Positions 27,573 to 37,929 of a stretch of DNA of 64,000 nucleotides are shown piece after piece. Numbering within the stretch: the stretch's first letter is position 1; every line of letters starts with the position of its first letter. Below the pieces are notes generated by a model. The model searched no databases and had not been told where the DNA came from. It saw only the letters and a program-made list of their open reading frames with translations. Made by a program: the position numbers and the translations under genes. The stretch comes from Paracoccus sp. (in: a-proteobacteria) (lineage in GTDB: Bacteria; Pseudomonadota; Alphaproteobacteria; Rhodobacterales; Rhodobacteraceae): positions 186,001 through 250,000 of the forward strand of contig NZ_JAUNTO010000001.1 in the NCBI RefSeq assembly GCF_030538655.1. The letters are read 5' to 3'.

Positions 27573-28619
27573 ATGATCGCGGTTTTTGACGGCCATAACG
27601 ACTTTCTGCAACGCGCCGTCGCCGTGCCGGATGCCGCGGCGCTGTGGATGAATGGCGACGGCACCGGCCATCTGGACCTGCCGCGCGCACGAAGGGGTGG
27701 CTTCGCCGGCGGTTTCTTTGCCATCTGGATTCCGGTCGAGGATGGGCCAAACGATCCCGCCACCGCACAGACGATGGAAAACCCGCCGTTTTCCATGCCT
27801 TTGCCGCCGCCCGTCCCCTATGGCGTGGCGCTGCCTCATGCGATGGCGCAGGCCTCGGCGCTGATGGCCATGGCGCGCAGCGGCACGCTGGAGATCGTGC
27901 GCAGCGTGGCCGAGATTCGCCGCGCCATCGCCATCGGGCGCATCGCCGCCATCCTGCATATGGAGGGCGCCGAGGCGCTGGACACCCCGGATGCACTGTA
28001 TCTGTGGCATGCGATGGGGTTGCGCTCGCTGGGTCCAGTGTGGTCGCGGCCGACGCGATACGGGCATGGGGTGCCCTTCGCCTTTCCGGCCTCGCCCGAT
28101 ATTGGCGCAGGGCTGACACAGGCGGGGCGGGATCTGGTGCGAGTCGCGAATAGGCTGCGGATCATGCTGGATCTGTCGCATCTGAACGAGGCAGGTTTCT
28201 GGGACGTGGCCCGCCTGTCAGACGCGCCGCTGGTCGCCAGCCACAGCTGCGCCCATGCGATCAGCGCCAGCGCGCGCAACCTGACCGACCGCCAGCTGGA
28301 CGCCATCGCCGACAGCGGCGGCCTTGTCGGGCTGAACTTCGCGGTCAGTTTTCTGCGCGAGGACGGGCGGCGTCTGGCGTTCAAGGGCTTTGACCCGATG
28401 CTGCGCCATCTGGATCATCTGCTGGACCGGCTGGGCGAGGCGGGCGTGGCGCTCGGGTCTGATTTTGACGGCGCGCTGGTGCCGCAGGATCTGGCTTCAG
28501 TTGATCAGCTGCCGGGGCTGATCGCCGCGATGCGCGCGCATGGTTATGACGACGCACTGATCCGCAAGATCGCGCTGGACAATTGGTTATCGGTGTTGGA
28601 ACGAACCTGGGGTGGCTAA
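27573..28619 (+). CDS. membrane dipeptidase (renal dipeptidase family, M19)
   Basis: A 348-residue M19 metallopeptidase that would split dipeptides, including those with a D-residue at the C-terminal side. Metal-binding segments are visible: FDGHNDFL at residues 5-12 (His-x-Asp), MEGAEAL near residue 130 (Glu), LDLSHLNEAGFWDV near residue 192, ASHSCAHA near residue 217 and GSDFDGAL near residue 293. There is no signal peptide, so it is probably cytoplasmic. It is divergent from a TRAP operon, which may supply its substrate, but this is only inferred from position. Confidence 0.9.
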   Translation: MIAVFDGHNDFLQRAVAVPDAAALWMNGDGTGHLDLPRARRGGFAGGFFAIWIPVEDGPNDPATAQTMENPPFSMPLPPPVPYGVALPHAMAQASALMAMARSGTLEIVRSVAEIRRAIAIGRIAAILHMEGAEALDTPDALYLWHAMGLRSLGPVWSRPTRYGHGVPFAFPASPDIGAGLTQAGRDLVRVANRLRIMLDLSHLNEAGFWDVARLSDAPLVASHSCAHAISASARNLTDRQLDAIADSGGLVGLNFAVSFLREDGRRLAFKGFDPMLRHLDHLLDRLGEAGVALGSDFDGALVPQDLASVDQLPGLIAAMRAHGYDDALIRKIALDNWLSVLERTWGG

Positions 28620-28659
28620 GGCCTGGCACCCCGAGGCATTTCAGCAAGCACGAAACCCG

Positions 28660-29322
28660 TTAATATCCCGCATCAGACAGGATGCGCGCAGCTTCGTCGC
28701 GACAAGAGGTCAACTTGCCGCGATCCTCGCCGGGGTGAAAGCGGGCACGAACAGCCGTCGCCATCGGTGCCGGCTCCGCCACGATCACGCGCGGCCCCAG
28801 CCGGGCGGTTTCCGCCGCCCAACTGCGGGCCAGTGCGATCTGACCGGCTTTGGTCGCACCATAATTGCCGTAATAGGCCTGTCCGGCATGCGGATCGTCA
28901 AAGAACATGGCCGTCCCGTTGCGCAGACGCAGCAAGGGTTCGATCAGCGACATCAGCCCGCGTGTGGCATCCAGATTGGTGGCGACGGCCTTGGCCCAAT
29001 CCTTGGGGTCAAGCTGCGCAGCCAGCGACAGCGGCGCGGCGTGGATGGCGCAATGCACCCACAGGTCCAACCCGCCCCAGCGGTCCAGCGTGGCCTTGCT
29101 CAGTTGTAACATCGCCTCGGGGACGGTGACATCCATAGGGGCAAGGGTCGCACTGCCCCCGGCGGTGCGGATGCGGTCATCCAGTTCTTCCAGCGCGCCG
29201 GTGGTGCGGGCGACAGCCAGAATGTGCCAGCCTTTCGCCCCCAAAGCCTCGGCCATGGCGGCACCAAGGCCGCGCGATGCCCCGGTCACAAGGGCGATTT
29301 TCTGTTCGGGATCTTTACTCAT
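28660..29322 (-). CDS. short-chain dehydrogenase/reductase
   Basis: A 220-residue SDR with the NAD(P)-binding motif TGASRGLGAAMAEAL near residue 15 and the catalytic region ending in YYGNYGATKAGQIALARSWA (Tyr-x3-Lys). The last part after residue 200 is short, so it has the compact SDR form. ATG at 29320-29322 follows AAGGGCAGAG; a longer frame upstream is not supported. Substrate unknown. It faces the dipeptidase gene end to end (40 bases). Confidence 0.87.
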   Translation of the reverse strand: MSKDPEQKIALVTGASRGLGAAMAEALGAKGWHILAVARTTGALEELDDRIRTAGGSATLAPMDVTVPEAMLQLSKATLDRWGGLDLWVHCAIHAAPLSLAAQLDPKDWAKAVATNLDATRGLMSLIEPLLRLRNGTAMFFDDPHAGQAYYGNYGATKAGQIALARSWAAETARLGPRVIVAEPAPMATAVRARFHPGEDRGKLTSCRDEAARILSDAGY

Positions 29323-29442
29323 ACTCTGCCCTTGCCACCCGTCGCGCCCACCCGCAAGAGGCAAACGCCGTCAAAAGACGGCCCACACGCTGCGGCTATT
29401 CAGCGCAAGAGCAGCGTCCCAAGATCATCGCCGCGCCCCGCT

Positions 29443-29493
29443 TTGTCTTTCGTTCAATAAATATCCCGGGGGTCCGGGGGCTGGCCCCCGGCC
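29443..29493 (+). repeat. family II repeat upstream of the SDR gene
   Basis: Core TTGTCTTTCGTTCAATAAAT then ATCC, followed by CGGGGGTCCGGGGG-CTGG-CCCCCGG, a strong hairpin. It matches the copy at 48567 at nearly all core positions. It does not follow a stop codon on its own strand: it lies between two minus-strand genes. Confidence 0.7.
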
Positions 29494-29513
29494 TTGGGGC
29501 ACGACACGGACAT

Positions 29514-29541
29514 AAAAAGCCCCCAACATGCGGGGGCTTTT
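29514..29541 (-). terminator. bidirectional intrinsic terminator after gltA
   Basis: AAAAGCCCCC (29515-29524) and GGGGGCTTTT (29532-29541) make a perfect 10-base stem with a seven-base loop. On the minus strand the stem ends in a run of five T, as expected for termination of gltA 18 bases after its stop. Confidence 0.85.
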
Positions 29542-29558
29542 CCAATTGTTCACGCGGT

Positions 29559-30851
29559 TCAACGCGCGTCCACATCCACATAATCGCGACGATCCGAGCC
29601 GATATACAGCTGGCGTGGGCGACCGATCTTGTTCTGCGGGTCGCCGATCATCTCTTTCCACTGCGAGATCCAGCCGACGGTGCGCGACAGCGCAAAGATC
29701 GGCGTGAACATGCTGGTCGGGAAGCCCATCGCCTCAAGGATGATGCCGGAATAGAAATCGACGTTCGGATACAGCTTTTTCGAAACGAAATAGTCGTCTT
29801 CCAACGCGATCCGTTCCAGTTCCTTGGCGACTTGCAGCGTCGGGTTGTTGTGAACCCCCAGCAAGTCCAGAACCTCGTCGGCGGATTCCTTCATCACCTT
29901 GGCGCGCGGGTCAAAGTTCTTATAGACACGGTGGCCAAAGCCCATCAGGCGGAACGGATCGTCTTTGTCCTTGGCCTTGGCGATATATTCCGGGATGCGG
30001 TCCACGGTTCCGATTTCGCGCAGCATTTCCAGGCAAGCCTGGTTCGCGCCTCCATGAGCCGGTCCCCACAGACAGGCGATACCCGCCGCGATACAGGCAA
30101 AGGGGTTCGCACCCGACGACCCGGCCAGACGCACGGTCGAGGTCGAGGCGTTCTGTTCGTGATCGGCGTGCAGCGTGAAGATGCGGTCCATCGCGCGGGC
30201 CAGCGCCGGGTCCACATGATAGGGTTCTGCCGGGACCGAAAAGCACATGTGCAAGAAGTTACTGGCGTAATCCAGTTCATTCTTGGGATACACGAACGGC
30301 TGGCCGATCGAATATTTATAGGCCATCGCCGCAATCGTCGGCACCTTGGCGATCAGCCGCATCGAGGCGATCTCGCGCTGCCACGGGTCGCTGATGTCGG
30401 TCGAATCATGGTAAAAGGCCGACATCGCACCGACGACACCGACCATGGTTGCCATCGGGTGACTGTCGCGGCGGAACCCGCGGAAGAAATAGTGCATCTG
30501 TTCATGCACCATCGTGTGACGGGTGATACGGGTTTCGAAATCCTCCATCTGCGCACGGTTCGGCAATTCGCCGTGCAGCAGCAGATAGCAGACCTCAAGA
30601 TAATGCGATTTTTCGGCCAGTTGTTCGATGGGATAGCCGCGATACCACAGCTCGCCCTTGTCGCCATCAATATAGGTGATCGTCGAATCACAGCTTGCCG
30701 TCGAGGTGAAACCGGGATCGTAGGTAAAAACGTCCGCCTGACCATAGAGTTTGCGAATATCCAGAACGTCCGGGCCTGCGGTCGGACGCAGGCGCGGCAG
30801 TTCATAGTCGTTGCCATCAATGGTCAACGTGGCGGGCTTCGGGTCTGCCAT
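29559..30851 (-). CDS. gltA: citrate synthase (type II, hexameric class)
   Basis: A 430-residue citrate synthase, the first enzyme of the TCA cycle. It has the N-terminal beta domain of Gram-negative type II enzymes ([13 protein letters not shown]), the active-site histidines in [15 protein letters not shown] and [19 protein letters not shown], and the end region [19 protein letters not shown]. Such enzymes are usually inhibited by NADH. Length is normal. gltX lies 66 bases upstream on the same strand, so cotranscription is possible. Confidence 0.97.
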   Translation of the reverse strand: MADPKPATLTIDGNDYELPRLRPTAGPDVLDIRKLYGQADVFTYDPGFTSTASCDSTITYIDGDKGELWYRGYPIEQLAEKSHYLEVCYLLLHGELPNRAQMEDFETRITRHTMVHEQMHYFFRGFRRDSHPMATMVGVVGAMSAFYHDSTDISDPWQREIASMRLIAKVPTIAAMAYKYSIGQPFVYPKNELDYASNFLHMCFSVPAEPYHVDPALARAMDRIFTLHADHEQNASTSTVRLAGSSGANPFACIAAGIACLWGPAHGGANQACLEMLREIGTVDRIPEYIAKAKDKDDPFRLMGFGHRVYKNFDPRAKVMKESADEVLDLLGVHNNPTLQVAKELERIALEDDYFVSKKLYPNVDFYSGIILEAMGFPTSMFTPIFALSRTVGWISQWKEMIGDPQNKIGRPRQLYIGSDRRDYVDVDAR

Positions 30852-30917
30852 GTTGCGACTTCCTTTCTGCTGGGGCAGCCCGACCGCAGTCGCGGGGGCT
30901 GCAAAATAGGGGGCCGT

Positions 30918-32309
30918 TCAGGCCCGGTCGAATTGATCCCGCAGCCGGGCCACAGTTTCATCGCGGCCAAGTGCAATCATCATATCAAACACGCTGGGGG
31001 TCGAGGTTCGTCCCGCCAAGGCAGCCCGCAGCGGGGCTGCAATCTTGCCAAGTCCGATGCCGCTTTCCTCGGCCAAGGCTTTCGCGGCCTCCTCCAGATC
31101 GCTCCGGTTCCAGCTACCATGCTGCACTGCGGCAGTCAATGTTTTCAGCATACCACGGGATACCGAATCCAACGTATTTGAGGCTTTTTCGTCGGGAATT
31201 ACCGGCCTGTCGATCAGCGCGAAACGCGCCTGTTCCAGCAGCGCGGGCAGCGTGCGGGCCTTTTCCTTCAGCACCGGCAGGGCCGCCTGAACCCGCGCGC
31301 GATGCACCCCGGTCAGCGCCTCGCCGCCGGTTTCGGCGATGAAATCGTCCAGCGCGGCCATCAGCGCGGCATCATCCATCTGCCCGATGTGCCAGCCGCT
31401 GACATGTTCCAGCTTTTTGAAATCCAGCCGCGCGGGCGCGCGTCCGATCCCCGACAGGTCGAACCAGTCCCGCGCCTGGGCATCGGTGAACAATTCGTCG
31501 TCGCCGTGGCTCCAGCCCAGTCGGGCCAGATAATTCCGCATCGCCGCCGGCGGATAGCCAAGTGCGGCGAATTCATGCAACCCGACCGCGCCGTGGCGTT
31601 TCGACAGCTTTTTGCCATCCTCGCCATGGATCAGCGGGATATGTGCGAAAACCGGCAGATCCCATCCCATCGCCTCATAGATCTGGATCTGCCGCGCCGT
31701 GTTGGTCAGGTGATCGTCACCGCGGATGATATGGGTCACACCCATGTCATGATCGTCCACCACTACCGCCAGCATATAGGTCGGCGTGCCGTCGCTGCGC
31801 AGCAGGATCATATCGTCAAGCTGCTGATTTTGCACTGTTACATCACCCTGAACGGCATCATGCGTGACCGTCTGCCCTTCGCGCGGGGCACGCAGGCGGA
31901 TGGCATGGGGAGCATCCGGGTGGTCGGTGCGGTCGCGCCATGGGCTAAGGAACGGCTGGTTCGGATTCGCCTCGCGCCATGCCGCAATCTCTTCGGGCGT
32001 GGAAAAGCACTTATAGGCCCGCCCGGCGTCCAGCATCGCCCGCGCCACCTCGGCATGACGGTCCTTGCGAGCGAACTGGCTGAGCGGTTCGCCGTCCCAG
32101 TCCAGCCCCAGCCAGCGCAGCCCTTTCAAAATCGCCTCGGTCGCCTCGGGGGTGGAACGGGCGCGGTCGGTATCCTCGATCCGCAGCAGAAACTGACCGC
32201 CGCGCGCGCGGGCGAACAGCCAGTTGAACAGCGCCGTCCGCGCGCCGCCGATATGCAGATAGCCCGTCGGCGAAGGGGCAAAGCGGGTGACAACGGGGGC
32301 ATCGGTCAT
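30918..32309 (-). CDS. gltX: glutamyl-tRNA synthetase
   Basis: A 463-residue class I synthetase. The HIGH motif is in [19 protein letters not shown] near residue 15, the KMSKS loop is KKLSKRHG near residue 243, and the C-terminal helical anticodon-binding domain covers the last 150 residues. It may be discriminating or not (Glu only, or Glu and Gln); sequence alone does not decide. ATG at 32307-32309 gives the standard [17 protein letters not shown] start. A longer upstream frame overlaps the divergent comEC gene and is rejected. Confidence 0.96.
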   Translation of the reverse strand: MTDAPVVTRFAPSPTGYLHIGGARTALFNWLFARARGGQFLLRIEDTDRARSTPEATEAILKGLRWLGLDWDGEPLSQFARKDRHAEVARAMLDAGRAYKCFSTPEEIAAWREANPNQPFLSPWRDRTDHPDAPHAIRLRAPREGQTVTHDAVQGDVTVQNQQLDDMILLRSDGTPTYMLAVVVDDHDMGVTHIIRGDDHLTNTARQIQIYEAMGWDLPVFAHIPLIHGEDGKKLSKRHGAVGLHEFAALGYPPAAMRNYLARLGWSHGDDELFTDAQARDWFDLSGIGRAPARLDFKKLEHVSGWHIGQMDDAALMAALDDFIAETGGEALTGVHRARVQAALPVLKEKARTLPALLEQARFALIDRPVIPDEKASNTLDSVSRGMLKTLTAAVQHGSWNRSDLEEAAKALAEESGIGLGKIAAPLRAALAGRTSTPSVFDMMIALGRDETVARLRDQFDRA

Positions 32310-32413
32310 GGCGGGTCTTTCAGTCGGATGTGGCAGGGGCGTTAACGCTTTTGAAAGGATCGTCGTGCCATCTTGCACAGCAGAGGTAAAGTCCCGGTTA
32401 AGAAAGGACAAGA

Positions 32414-34630
32414 ATGGCCACTCTGGCCGATCCCCCTGCCCCGCCGCAAACCCGCGCCAACCGGCTGCGGGCGGTGGTCGCACAGCAGGTGCGGGTGCCC
32501 GACCGGCGCGACACGCCGCAGCCCCCCCGGCCAGCCGCCGCCACGCGGGCCGGGTTGCTGCCGTGGGTGCCGGTGCTGCTGTCGGTTGGCATCGCCATCT
32601 GGCTGACCGCGCCGGTGCAGCATGCGGCGATCTGGGTCGCGGTGGCGCTGACCGGCACGGCCGGGCTGGCGCTTGCCTGGCGCGCGCCGCATTGGGCCGA
32701 TGCCGGGCGGCTTGGCTGGACGGCGGCGGAATGGCTGCGTCACACGGGTCTGGCGACGGCACTGATCGCGGCGGGGCTGGGGCTGTCGGGGCTGCGCGCC
32801 CATATGACCGCCGCCCCGGTGCTCGAATTCCGCTATTACGGCCCGGTTGAGGGGCGGGTGGTCATGGTGGACCGCTCTGGCCGCGACCGGATGCGACTGA
32901 CGCTGGATCAGGTGGTGCTGCGCGATATGTCGCCCCTGCGCACCCCGGTCAAAGTGCGGCTGTCGCTGATGGATCAGGCCACCGACAACCTGCCTGCGCC
33001 GGGGCAAAGGGTGATGCTGACGGGTCATCTGGGGCCACCGCCCGGCCCGGCCAGCCCCTACAGCTTTGATTTCCGACTGATGGCATGGTTCGAACAGATC
33101 GGCGCCGTCGGCTATGCCCGCACGCCGGTAATGACCGTCACCCCGCCCGAGGGGGGCATCTGGGCCATGCACCGCGTCCGCATGGACCTGTCGCGCGCGA
33201 TGCAGGACCGCATCGGCGGACAGGCTGGCGCGGTCGCGGCGGCGCTGATGACCGGCGACCGATCCGGCATCCACGAGGCCACGAATGAGGTGATGCGCGC
33301 CTCGAACCTGTATCACATCATCTCGATTTCCGGGCTGCATATGGGGATGCTGGCCGGGTTCGTTTATGCGGCGATGCGCATTCCTTTGGCAGCAGCCGCA
33401 GGGGCGGGGCTGCGCCTGCGCTGGCCGGGGCACAAGATCGCCGCATTGGCGGCGCTGATCGCGGCCGCGATCTATCTGTGGTTGTCGGGCGGTGGCGTCG
33501 CGACCGAGCGTTCCTTTCTGATGGTGGCGGTGATGCTGAGCGCGATTCTGGCGGACCGGCGGGCGATCTCGCTGCGCACCATCGCGGTTTCGGCCGTCCT
33601 GATCCTGATCTACAGTCCCGAATCGGTCGCCTCGCCGGGCTTTCAGATGAGCTTTGGCGCCACCTTGGCGCTGATCCTGATGGCCGGGCCGTGGGCGCGG
33701 TTCGCGCAGCGCCTGCCGCCGATCTCTCGCGGACCGCTGATGCTGCTGGCGACCTCGCTGGTGGCCAGCTTTGTCACTTCGCCCATGGCGGCGGCACATT
33801 TCAACCGGATGGCGCATTACGGGCTGATCGCCAACCTGCTGGCGGTGCCGGTCATGGGCACGCTGGTCATGCCAGCCGGGGTGATTGCCGCGCTGCTGGC
33901 TCCGCTGGGGTTGGCGGGGCCTGCGCTGTGGGTGATGGGGGTCGGCACCGAATGGATGCTGATCGTGGCCGAGCAGGTCGCCGCGCTGCGGGGGGCCGTA
34001 ACGGGGCTGCCGCTGCCGCCGTTCTGGGTAATGCCGGTCATGTGCTTTGGTGGCTGCCTGTGCGTGCTGTCGTGGCGGCGCGGCCATATGCGCCGGCGCG
34101 GCGCGGCGCTGACAGGGTTTGCCACCGGGCTGATGCTGATCGCTGCGGGCACAATCGGCTGGGCCATGGTCCAGCGCCCGCTACTGCTGATCGCACCCGA
34201 AGGCGAGGCCGTGGGCCTGATGACCCCGGCGGGCCGCGCCATGTCAAAACCCTCGGGCGGGGCGTTTGTCGTTGGCAACTGGCTGACCGAGGATGGCGAC
34301 ATCGCCACACAGGAACAATCCGCCGCCCGCCCGGCATGGCGGGGCGACCGCCGTGACCGCGTGGCCGACCTGCCCGGCGGCGTCTGGCAGGTCTGGCACT
34401 TCACCGGCAAAGGGGCAGACGAACGCGCCCTGCCCGAGTGTCAGCCGAACCGCATTCTGGTGGTCGCCGCGCCGATCAGCCCGCCCCCGGAACGCCCTGT
34501 CTGCCTGCTGATTCACCAGGGCAGCCTGCGCAAAACCGGATCTTTGGCGATCAACCTTGGCCCGGACGGCGCGCCAGTTATCGTCAGCGCCGCCGAAACC
34601 GGCGCGCGCTATCCATGGGCGGCGCGCTGA
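32414..34630 (+). CDS. comEC: ComEC/Rec2-type DNA uptake channel protein
   Basis: A 738-residue inner membrane protein. After two or three N-terminal helices comes a soluble DUF4131-type segment (about residues 135-230), then the competence core with the hallmark [15 protein letters not shown] near residue 300 and many membrane helices through about residue 590. It translocates single-stranded DNA in naturally competent bacteria and in Rhodobacter capsulatus is needed to receive GTA-borne DNA. The usual C-terminal beta-lactamase-like part is short. Ribosome binding site AAAGGAC. In several relatives lexA follows; here a convergent transaminase follows. Confidence 0.9.
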   Translation: MATLADPPAPPQTRANRLRAVVAQQVRVPDRRDTPQPPRPAAATRAGLLPWVPVLLSVGIAIWLTAPVQHAAIWVAVALTGTAGLALAWRAPHWADAGRLGWTAAEWLRHTGLATALIAAGLGLSGLRAHMTAAPVLEFRYYGPVEGRVVMVDRSGRDRMRLTLDQVVLRDMSPLRTPVKVRLSLMDQATDNLPAPGQRVMLTGHLGPPPGPASPYSFDFRLMAWFEQIGAVGYARTPVMTVTPPEGGIWAMHRVRMDLSRAMQDRIGGQAGAVAAALMTGDRSGIHEATNEVMRASNLYHIISISGLHMGMLAGFVYAAMRIPLAAAAGAGLRLRWPGHKIAALAALIAAAIYLWLSGGGVATERSFLMVAVMLSAILADRRAISLRTIAVSAVLILIYSPESVASPGFQMSFGATLALILMAGPWARFAQRLPPISRGPLMLLATSLVASFVTSPMAAAHFNRMAHYGLIANLLAVPVMGTLVMPAGVIAALLAPLGLAGPALWVMGVGTEWMLIVAEQVAALRGAVTGLPLPPFWVMPVMCFGGCLCVLSWRRGHMRRRGAALTGFATGLMLIAAGTIGWAMVQRPLLLIAPEGEAVGLMTPAGRAMSKPSGGAFVVGNWLTEDGDIATQEQSAARPAWRGDRRDRVADLPGGVWQVWHFTGKGADERALPECQPNRILVVAAPISPPPERPVCLLIHQGSLRKTGSLAINLGPDGAPVIVSAAETGARYPWAAR

Positions 34631-34656
34631 GCCGCGCGCCGCATATCAGGGACGGA

Positions 34657-36027
34657 TCAGGCGACCTCGGCAAAGACCTTGTGCAGCGCCTGTTCCAGCT
34701 TGTCGAACATCTCATCCATCTGATCTTCGGTCAGGATGAACGGCGGGCACAGCACGATGGACTGACCCAGCGGGCGGCAAATCAACCCCATATCGGTGCA
34801 GGTGTTGGCGATGCGTTCGCTGACCGACAGCTTGCCGTCAAATGGGGTTTTCGTCGCCTTGTCCTTGACCGCCTCAAGCGCCCACATAAAGCCGATACCA
34901 CGGACTTCGCCAATGTTATCAGACCGTTCGGCAATCGCACGCAGCCCCGCCTCAAGACGGGGGGCCAGGCGGCGCACATTATCGGCCAACCCCTCGTTCA
35001 TCACCACGTCGATGGCTTTCAGCGCAATCGCACAGCCCACCGGATGCCCCGAGGCGGTGAAGCCATGCGGGAATTCCTCGATCTTTTCGACCGCCACATC
35101 CATCCGGTCGGACAGCTCTGGCCCAAGGATCACCGCACCCATCGGGAACAGCCCGGCGGTCAGGTTTTTCGACGAAATGATCGCATCGGGCACAAAGCCA
35201 TAGGTCTCACACCCCCAGGTGTTGCCGGTGCGCCCGAAACCGCAGATCACTTCGTCGGAAATCAGCGGGATGCCGTGTTTCTGCAAAATCGGCTGGATCG
35301 CCTGAAAGTAACCCTCGGACGGCGGAATCACCCCGCCCGCGCCCATCACAGGTTCCGCAAAGAACCCGGCGATGGTGTCGGCCCCTTCGCGCGCGATCAC
35401 CTGCTCCAGCTCATCGGCCAACCGCTGAGTGAACTGCGCCTCGGTCTCGCCCTCGTTGCCAAAGCGCCAATAATGCGGGCAGGTCAGGTGGATAAAACCG
35501 TCCAACGGCAGGCCGAACACTTCGTTATAGGGTTTGCCGGTCATCGAGGCCGAAACCGCCGTCACCCCGTGATAGGCGTTCCAGCGGGTCAGGATCTTGC
35601 GCCGTTTCGGGTTGCCTTCGCTGGCGTGCAGAAACCACAGCATTTTCACCATGGTATCATTCGCCTCGGACCCCGAGTTGGTATAGAAAACCTTGCCGCG
35701 CGAGAATGGCGACACCTCGATCAGCTTTTCCGACAGCAACACCGTCTGATCCGACATCCGCCCGAAAAAGGCGTGATAGCCGGGGAACCGATCATATTGC
35801 GCCTTGGCCGCGTCAGCCAACCCCTTGTGGTCAAAGCCCGCCACCATGTTCCACAGGCCGGAATTCGCATCCAGATAGCGTTTTCCATTGGTATCAACGA
35901 TATACGGCCCCTCGCCATGCGTCACCACCACAGTTCCGCGCTGATGCACACTGGGCAGGTCGGTGAAGCCATACATGGAATATTCTTCGGCACGCGCTTC
36001 CCAGCTTTGCGGTTTGACCTCGTTCAT
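34657..36027 (-). CDS. class III omega-transaminase (PLP-dependent)
   Basis: A 456-residue class III aminotransferase. The substrate and cofactor regions are YHAFFGRMSDQT near residue 85, NSGSEANDTMVKMLWF near residue 117, NAYHGVT near residue 149, FAEPVMGAGGVI near residue 222, ISDEVICGFGRTG near residue 256, and the PLP-lysine SSKNLTAGLFPMGAV near residue 284. From memory it is close to the structurally studied omega-transaminase of Paracoccus denitrificans, which uses amines with pyruvate. The natural substrate (beta-alanine, polyamine or similar) is not shown. It is convergent with comEC. Confidence 0.9.
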   Translation of the reverse strand: MNEVKPQSWEARAEEYSMYGFTDLPSVHQRGTVVVTHGEGPYIVDTNGKRYLDANSGLWNMVAGFDHKGLADAAKAQYDRFPGYHAFFGRMSDQTVLLSEKLIEVSPFSRGKVFYTNSGSEANDTMVKMLWFLHASEGNPKRRKILTRWNAYHGVTAVSASMTGKPYNEVFGLPLDGFIHLTCPHYWRFGNEGETEAQFTQRLADELEQVIAREGADTIAGFFAEPVMGAGGVIPPSEGYFQAIQPILQKHGIPLISDEVICGFGRTGNTWGCETYGFVPDAIISSKNLTAGLFPMGAVILGPELSDRMDVAVEKIEEFPHGFTASGHPVGCAIALKAIDVVMNEGLADNVRRLAPRLEAGLRAIAERSDNIGEVRGIGFMWALEAVKDKATKTPFDGKLSVSERIANTCTDMGLICRPLGQSIVLCPPFILTEDQMDEMFDKLEQALHKVFAEVA

Positions 36028-36153
36028 CTTCGGCTCCTGTCGGAAAGATTTTGTCCAAGCTATCTGCGCACGCCAGCCCGTTCAATGGGGCCGCATCAGC
36101 GCCGGGCAATCTGCCTGCCCTGCCGACCAATCCGCTGCCAAACGCCCAGCCGA

Positions 36154-36486
36154 TCAGACAGATCGCCGCACCGCAGGCAGTCCGATCTGGTCCAGTGCCG
36201 CCTCGATCCCCGGCGGAATCGCGCCTGAACCGCCGACCAGCGCATCAAACCGCACCCGCAGCGCCGCCTTTTCCGCGCCCCGGCAATCGTTCCACGGTCG
36301 CCCCTGCAAACCCATATGCAGCACATAATAGCCAATGAAATGCGGCCGCTCGCCCGAGGCCAGCAGCGCGGCATAGGCGGCATCCGCCCCCATGGCCCGC
36401 AGCGCTGCCGCATCCGGCACGCCCGCCGCGATCAGCGCCCGCGCCGTGGCCGGACCGATGTTCGGAATGGTGGTCAGATCGCTCAT
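36154..36486 (-). CDS. TfoX/Sxy C-terminal-domain protein
   Basis: A 110-residue protein with only the C-terminal TfoX domain ([19 protein letters not shown], then [13 protein letters not shown]), a helix-hairpin-helix-like fold. In enteric bacteria full TfoX/Sxy is a competence regulator, but stand-alone C-terminal domains are common elsewhere and have no proven role. It is divergent from miaB (63 bases) and lies behind the transaminase (126-base gap without other signals). Link to competence is speculative. Confidence 0.82.
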   Translation of the reverse strand: MSDLTTIPNIGPATARALIAAGVPDAAALRAMGADAAYAALLASGERPHFIGYYVLHMGLQGRPWNDCRGAEKAALRVRFDALVGGSGAIPPGIEAALDQIGLPAVRRSV

Positions 36487-36549
36487 CGCATCCTTTGCAT
36501 TACTGGCCCGACTGGTGTATCAGCACGGATTACCGCAAGGAACCCGCCC

Positions 36550-37866
36550 ATGACCGACGCGCCGAAAAAGCTGTTCATCAAGACCTATGGCTGCCAGATG
36601 AACGTCTATGACAGCCAGCGCATGGCCGAGGCGATGGCCACCGAAGGTTATGAACTGACCGAGGATCAGGCACAGGCCGATATGGTGCTGCTGAACACCT
36701 GCCATATCCGCGAAAAGGCCGCCGAAAAGCTGTATTCCGACCTGGGCCGGCTGAAACCGCTGAAAGCAGAACGGCCTGATCTGAAGATCGGCGTCGCCGG
36801 CTGTGTCGCGCAGGCCGAGGGGGCGGAAATCACCCGCCGGATGCCGCTGGTCGATCTGGTCGTCGGCCCGCAGGCTTATCACCGCCTGCCCGCCATGGCG
36901 CGGGGCGAGGCACCGGCCATCGTCACCGACTTCCCCGAGGAAGACAAATTCGACCACCTGCCCCGCAGGACCGAGAACCGCGCAACCCGCCGCGCCCCGG
37001 CGGCCTTTCTGACCGTGCAGGAAGGTTGCGACAAATTCTGCGCCTTTTGCGTCGTCCCCTACACCCGCGGCGCCGAAGTCAGCCGCCCCGCCGCCCGCAT
37101 TCTGGCCGAGGCGCGCGATCTGGTGGCGCGCGGCGTGCGCGAAATCACCCTGCTGGGCCAGAACGTCAACGGCTGGCATGGCGAAGGCGCGTCCGGCTTT
37201 GGCGACCTGATCCGCCAGATCGCTGAAATCGACGGGCTGGACCGCATCCGCTATACCACCAGCCACCCCAATGACATGGCCGACGATCTGATCTGCGCGC
37301 ATCGCGACGTGGCCAAGCTGATGCCCTATCTGCACCTGCCAGTTCAATCCGGCAGCGACCGCGTGCTGAAGGCGATGAACCGCAAACACACCGCAGACGA
37401 TTACCTGCGCCTGATCGACCGCATCCGCGCCGCCCGCCCCGACATCATGCTAACCAGCGATTTCATCACCGGCTTTCCCGGCGAAACGGATCAGGATCAC
37501 GCCGACACACTGCGCCTGATCGAACAGGTCGGCTTTGGCACGGCGTTCAGCTTTAAATATTCGCCCCGCCCCGGAACACCCGCCGCCGGGCGCGACCCTG
37601 TGCCCGATGCCGTCGCGGATGCCCGCCTGCACGAATTGCAAGCCCTGCTGACCCGCCAGCAAAAAGCCGCGCAAAACGGTATGGTCGGCCGCACTCTTGG
37701 CGTTTTGTTCGAGAAAAAGGGCCGCGAACCGGGGCAGATGGTCGGCAAATCCGATTACCTGCACGCCGTCTTTGTCCAGGCACCCGATGCGCAGGTCGGC
37801 GACCTGCTGCCCGTGCGCATCGCCGAAAGCGCGCCGAATTCGCTGCGCGGTGAATTGGTTAACTGA
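36550..37866 (+). CDS. miaB: tRNA-2-methylthio-N6-dimethylallyladenosine synthase (MiaB)
   Basis: A 438-residue radical-SAM methylthiotransferase that adds ms2 to i6A37 of tRNAs reading UNN codons. The N-terminal auxiliary cluster cysteines are in [20 protein letters not shown] and GCVAQAEG. The radical-SAM triad is [16 protein letters not shown] near residue 158 (C-x3-C-x2-C). A TRAM domain closes the protein. The AAGGA ribosome binding site selects the ATG at 36550; an in-frame extension overlaps the divergent TfoX-like gene. Confidence 0.96.
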   Translation: MTDAPKKLFIKTYGCQMNVYDSQRMAEAMATEGYELTEDQAQADMVLLNTCHIREKAAEKLYSDLGRLKPLKAERPDLKIGVAGCVAQAEGAEITRRMPLVDLVVGPQAYHRLPAMARGEAPAIVTDFPEEDKFDHLPRRTENRATRRAPAAFLTVQEGCDKFCAFCVVPYTRGAEVSRPAARILAEARDLVARGVREITLLGQNVNGWHGEGASGFGDLIRQIAEIDGLDRIRYTTSHPNDMADDLICAHRDVAKLMPYLHLPVQSGSDRVLKAMNRKHTADDYLRLIDRIRAARPDIMLTSDFITGFPGETDQDHADTLRLIEQVGFGTAFSFKYSPRPGTPAAGRDPVPDAVADARLHELQALLTRQQKAAQNGMVGRTLGVLFEKKGREPGQMVGKSDYLHAVFVQAPDAQVGDLLPVRIAESAPNSLRGELVN

Positions 37867-37877
37867 CCTGCGGCTTC

Positions 37878-37924
37878 CTGTTTGCCCAACACGCATCTTC
37901 GGGGGCGCGACTTCTCCCCCGAAG
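37878..37924 (+). repeat. family III motif with hairpin, after miaB
   Basis: TGTTTGCCCAACACGCATCT (37879-37898) followed by a perfect hairpin CTTCGGGGG (37897-37905) / CCCCCGAAG (37916-37924). It lies 12 bases after the miaB stop in the convergent gap to the RodZ-like gene, so it may end either transcript. The same 20-base motif, with one indel, occurs at 52776-52801 on the minus strand. Confidence 0.6.
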
Positions 37925-37929
37925 TAAGC

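Larger units (their letters stand above)
29323..29558. other. 236-base gap between gltA end and SDR start
   Basis: The gap holds the gltA terminator (29514-29541), a family II repeat (29443-29493), and a small hairpin GCCGTC-AAAA-GACGGC (29367-29382) upstream of the SDR. No open frame with a ribosome binding site was seen. Confidence 0.5.

Noticed and set aside
29367-29382. Hairpin GCCGTC-AAAA-GACGGC before the SDR gene as a riboswitch or terminator
   Set aside because: Only six base pairs, no T-run, no recognisable aptamer; kept only as part of the gap description.
29277-31181. Plus-strand open frame of 634 codons across the SDR start, gltA and the end of gltX
   Set aside because: It runs antisense to well-supported genes and crosses the gltA terminator; composition is shadow-like.
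32310-32762. Upstream extension of gltX (frame continues to 32762)
   Set aside because: It overlaps the divergent comEC start and is Pro/Arg-rich; the ATG at 32309 gives the canonical synthetase N-terminus.
34438-36228. Plus-strand open frame of 596 codons from the comEC end through the transaminase
   Set aside because: It is antisense to the transaminase with PLP motifs intact on the other strand and has no ribosome binding site or domain.
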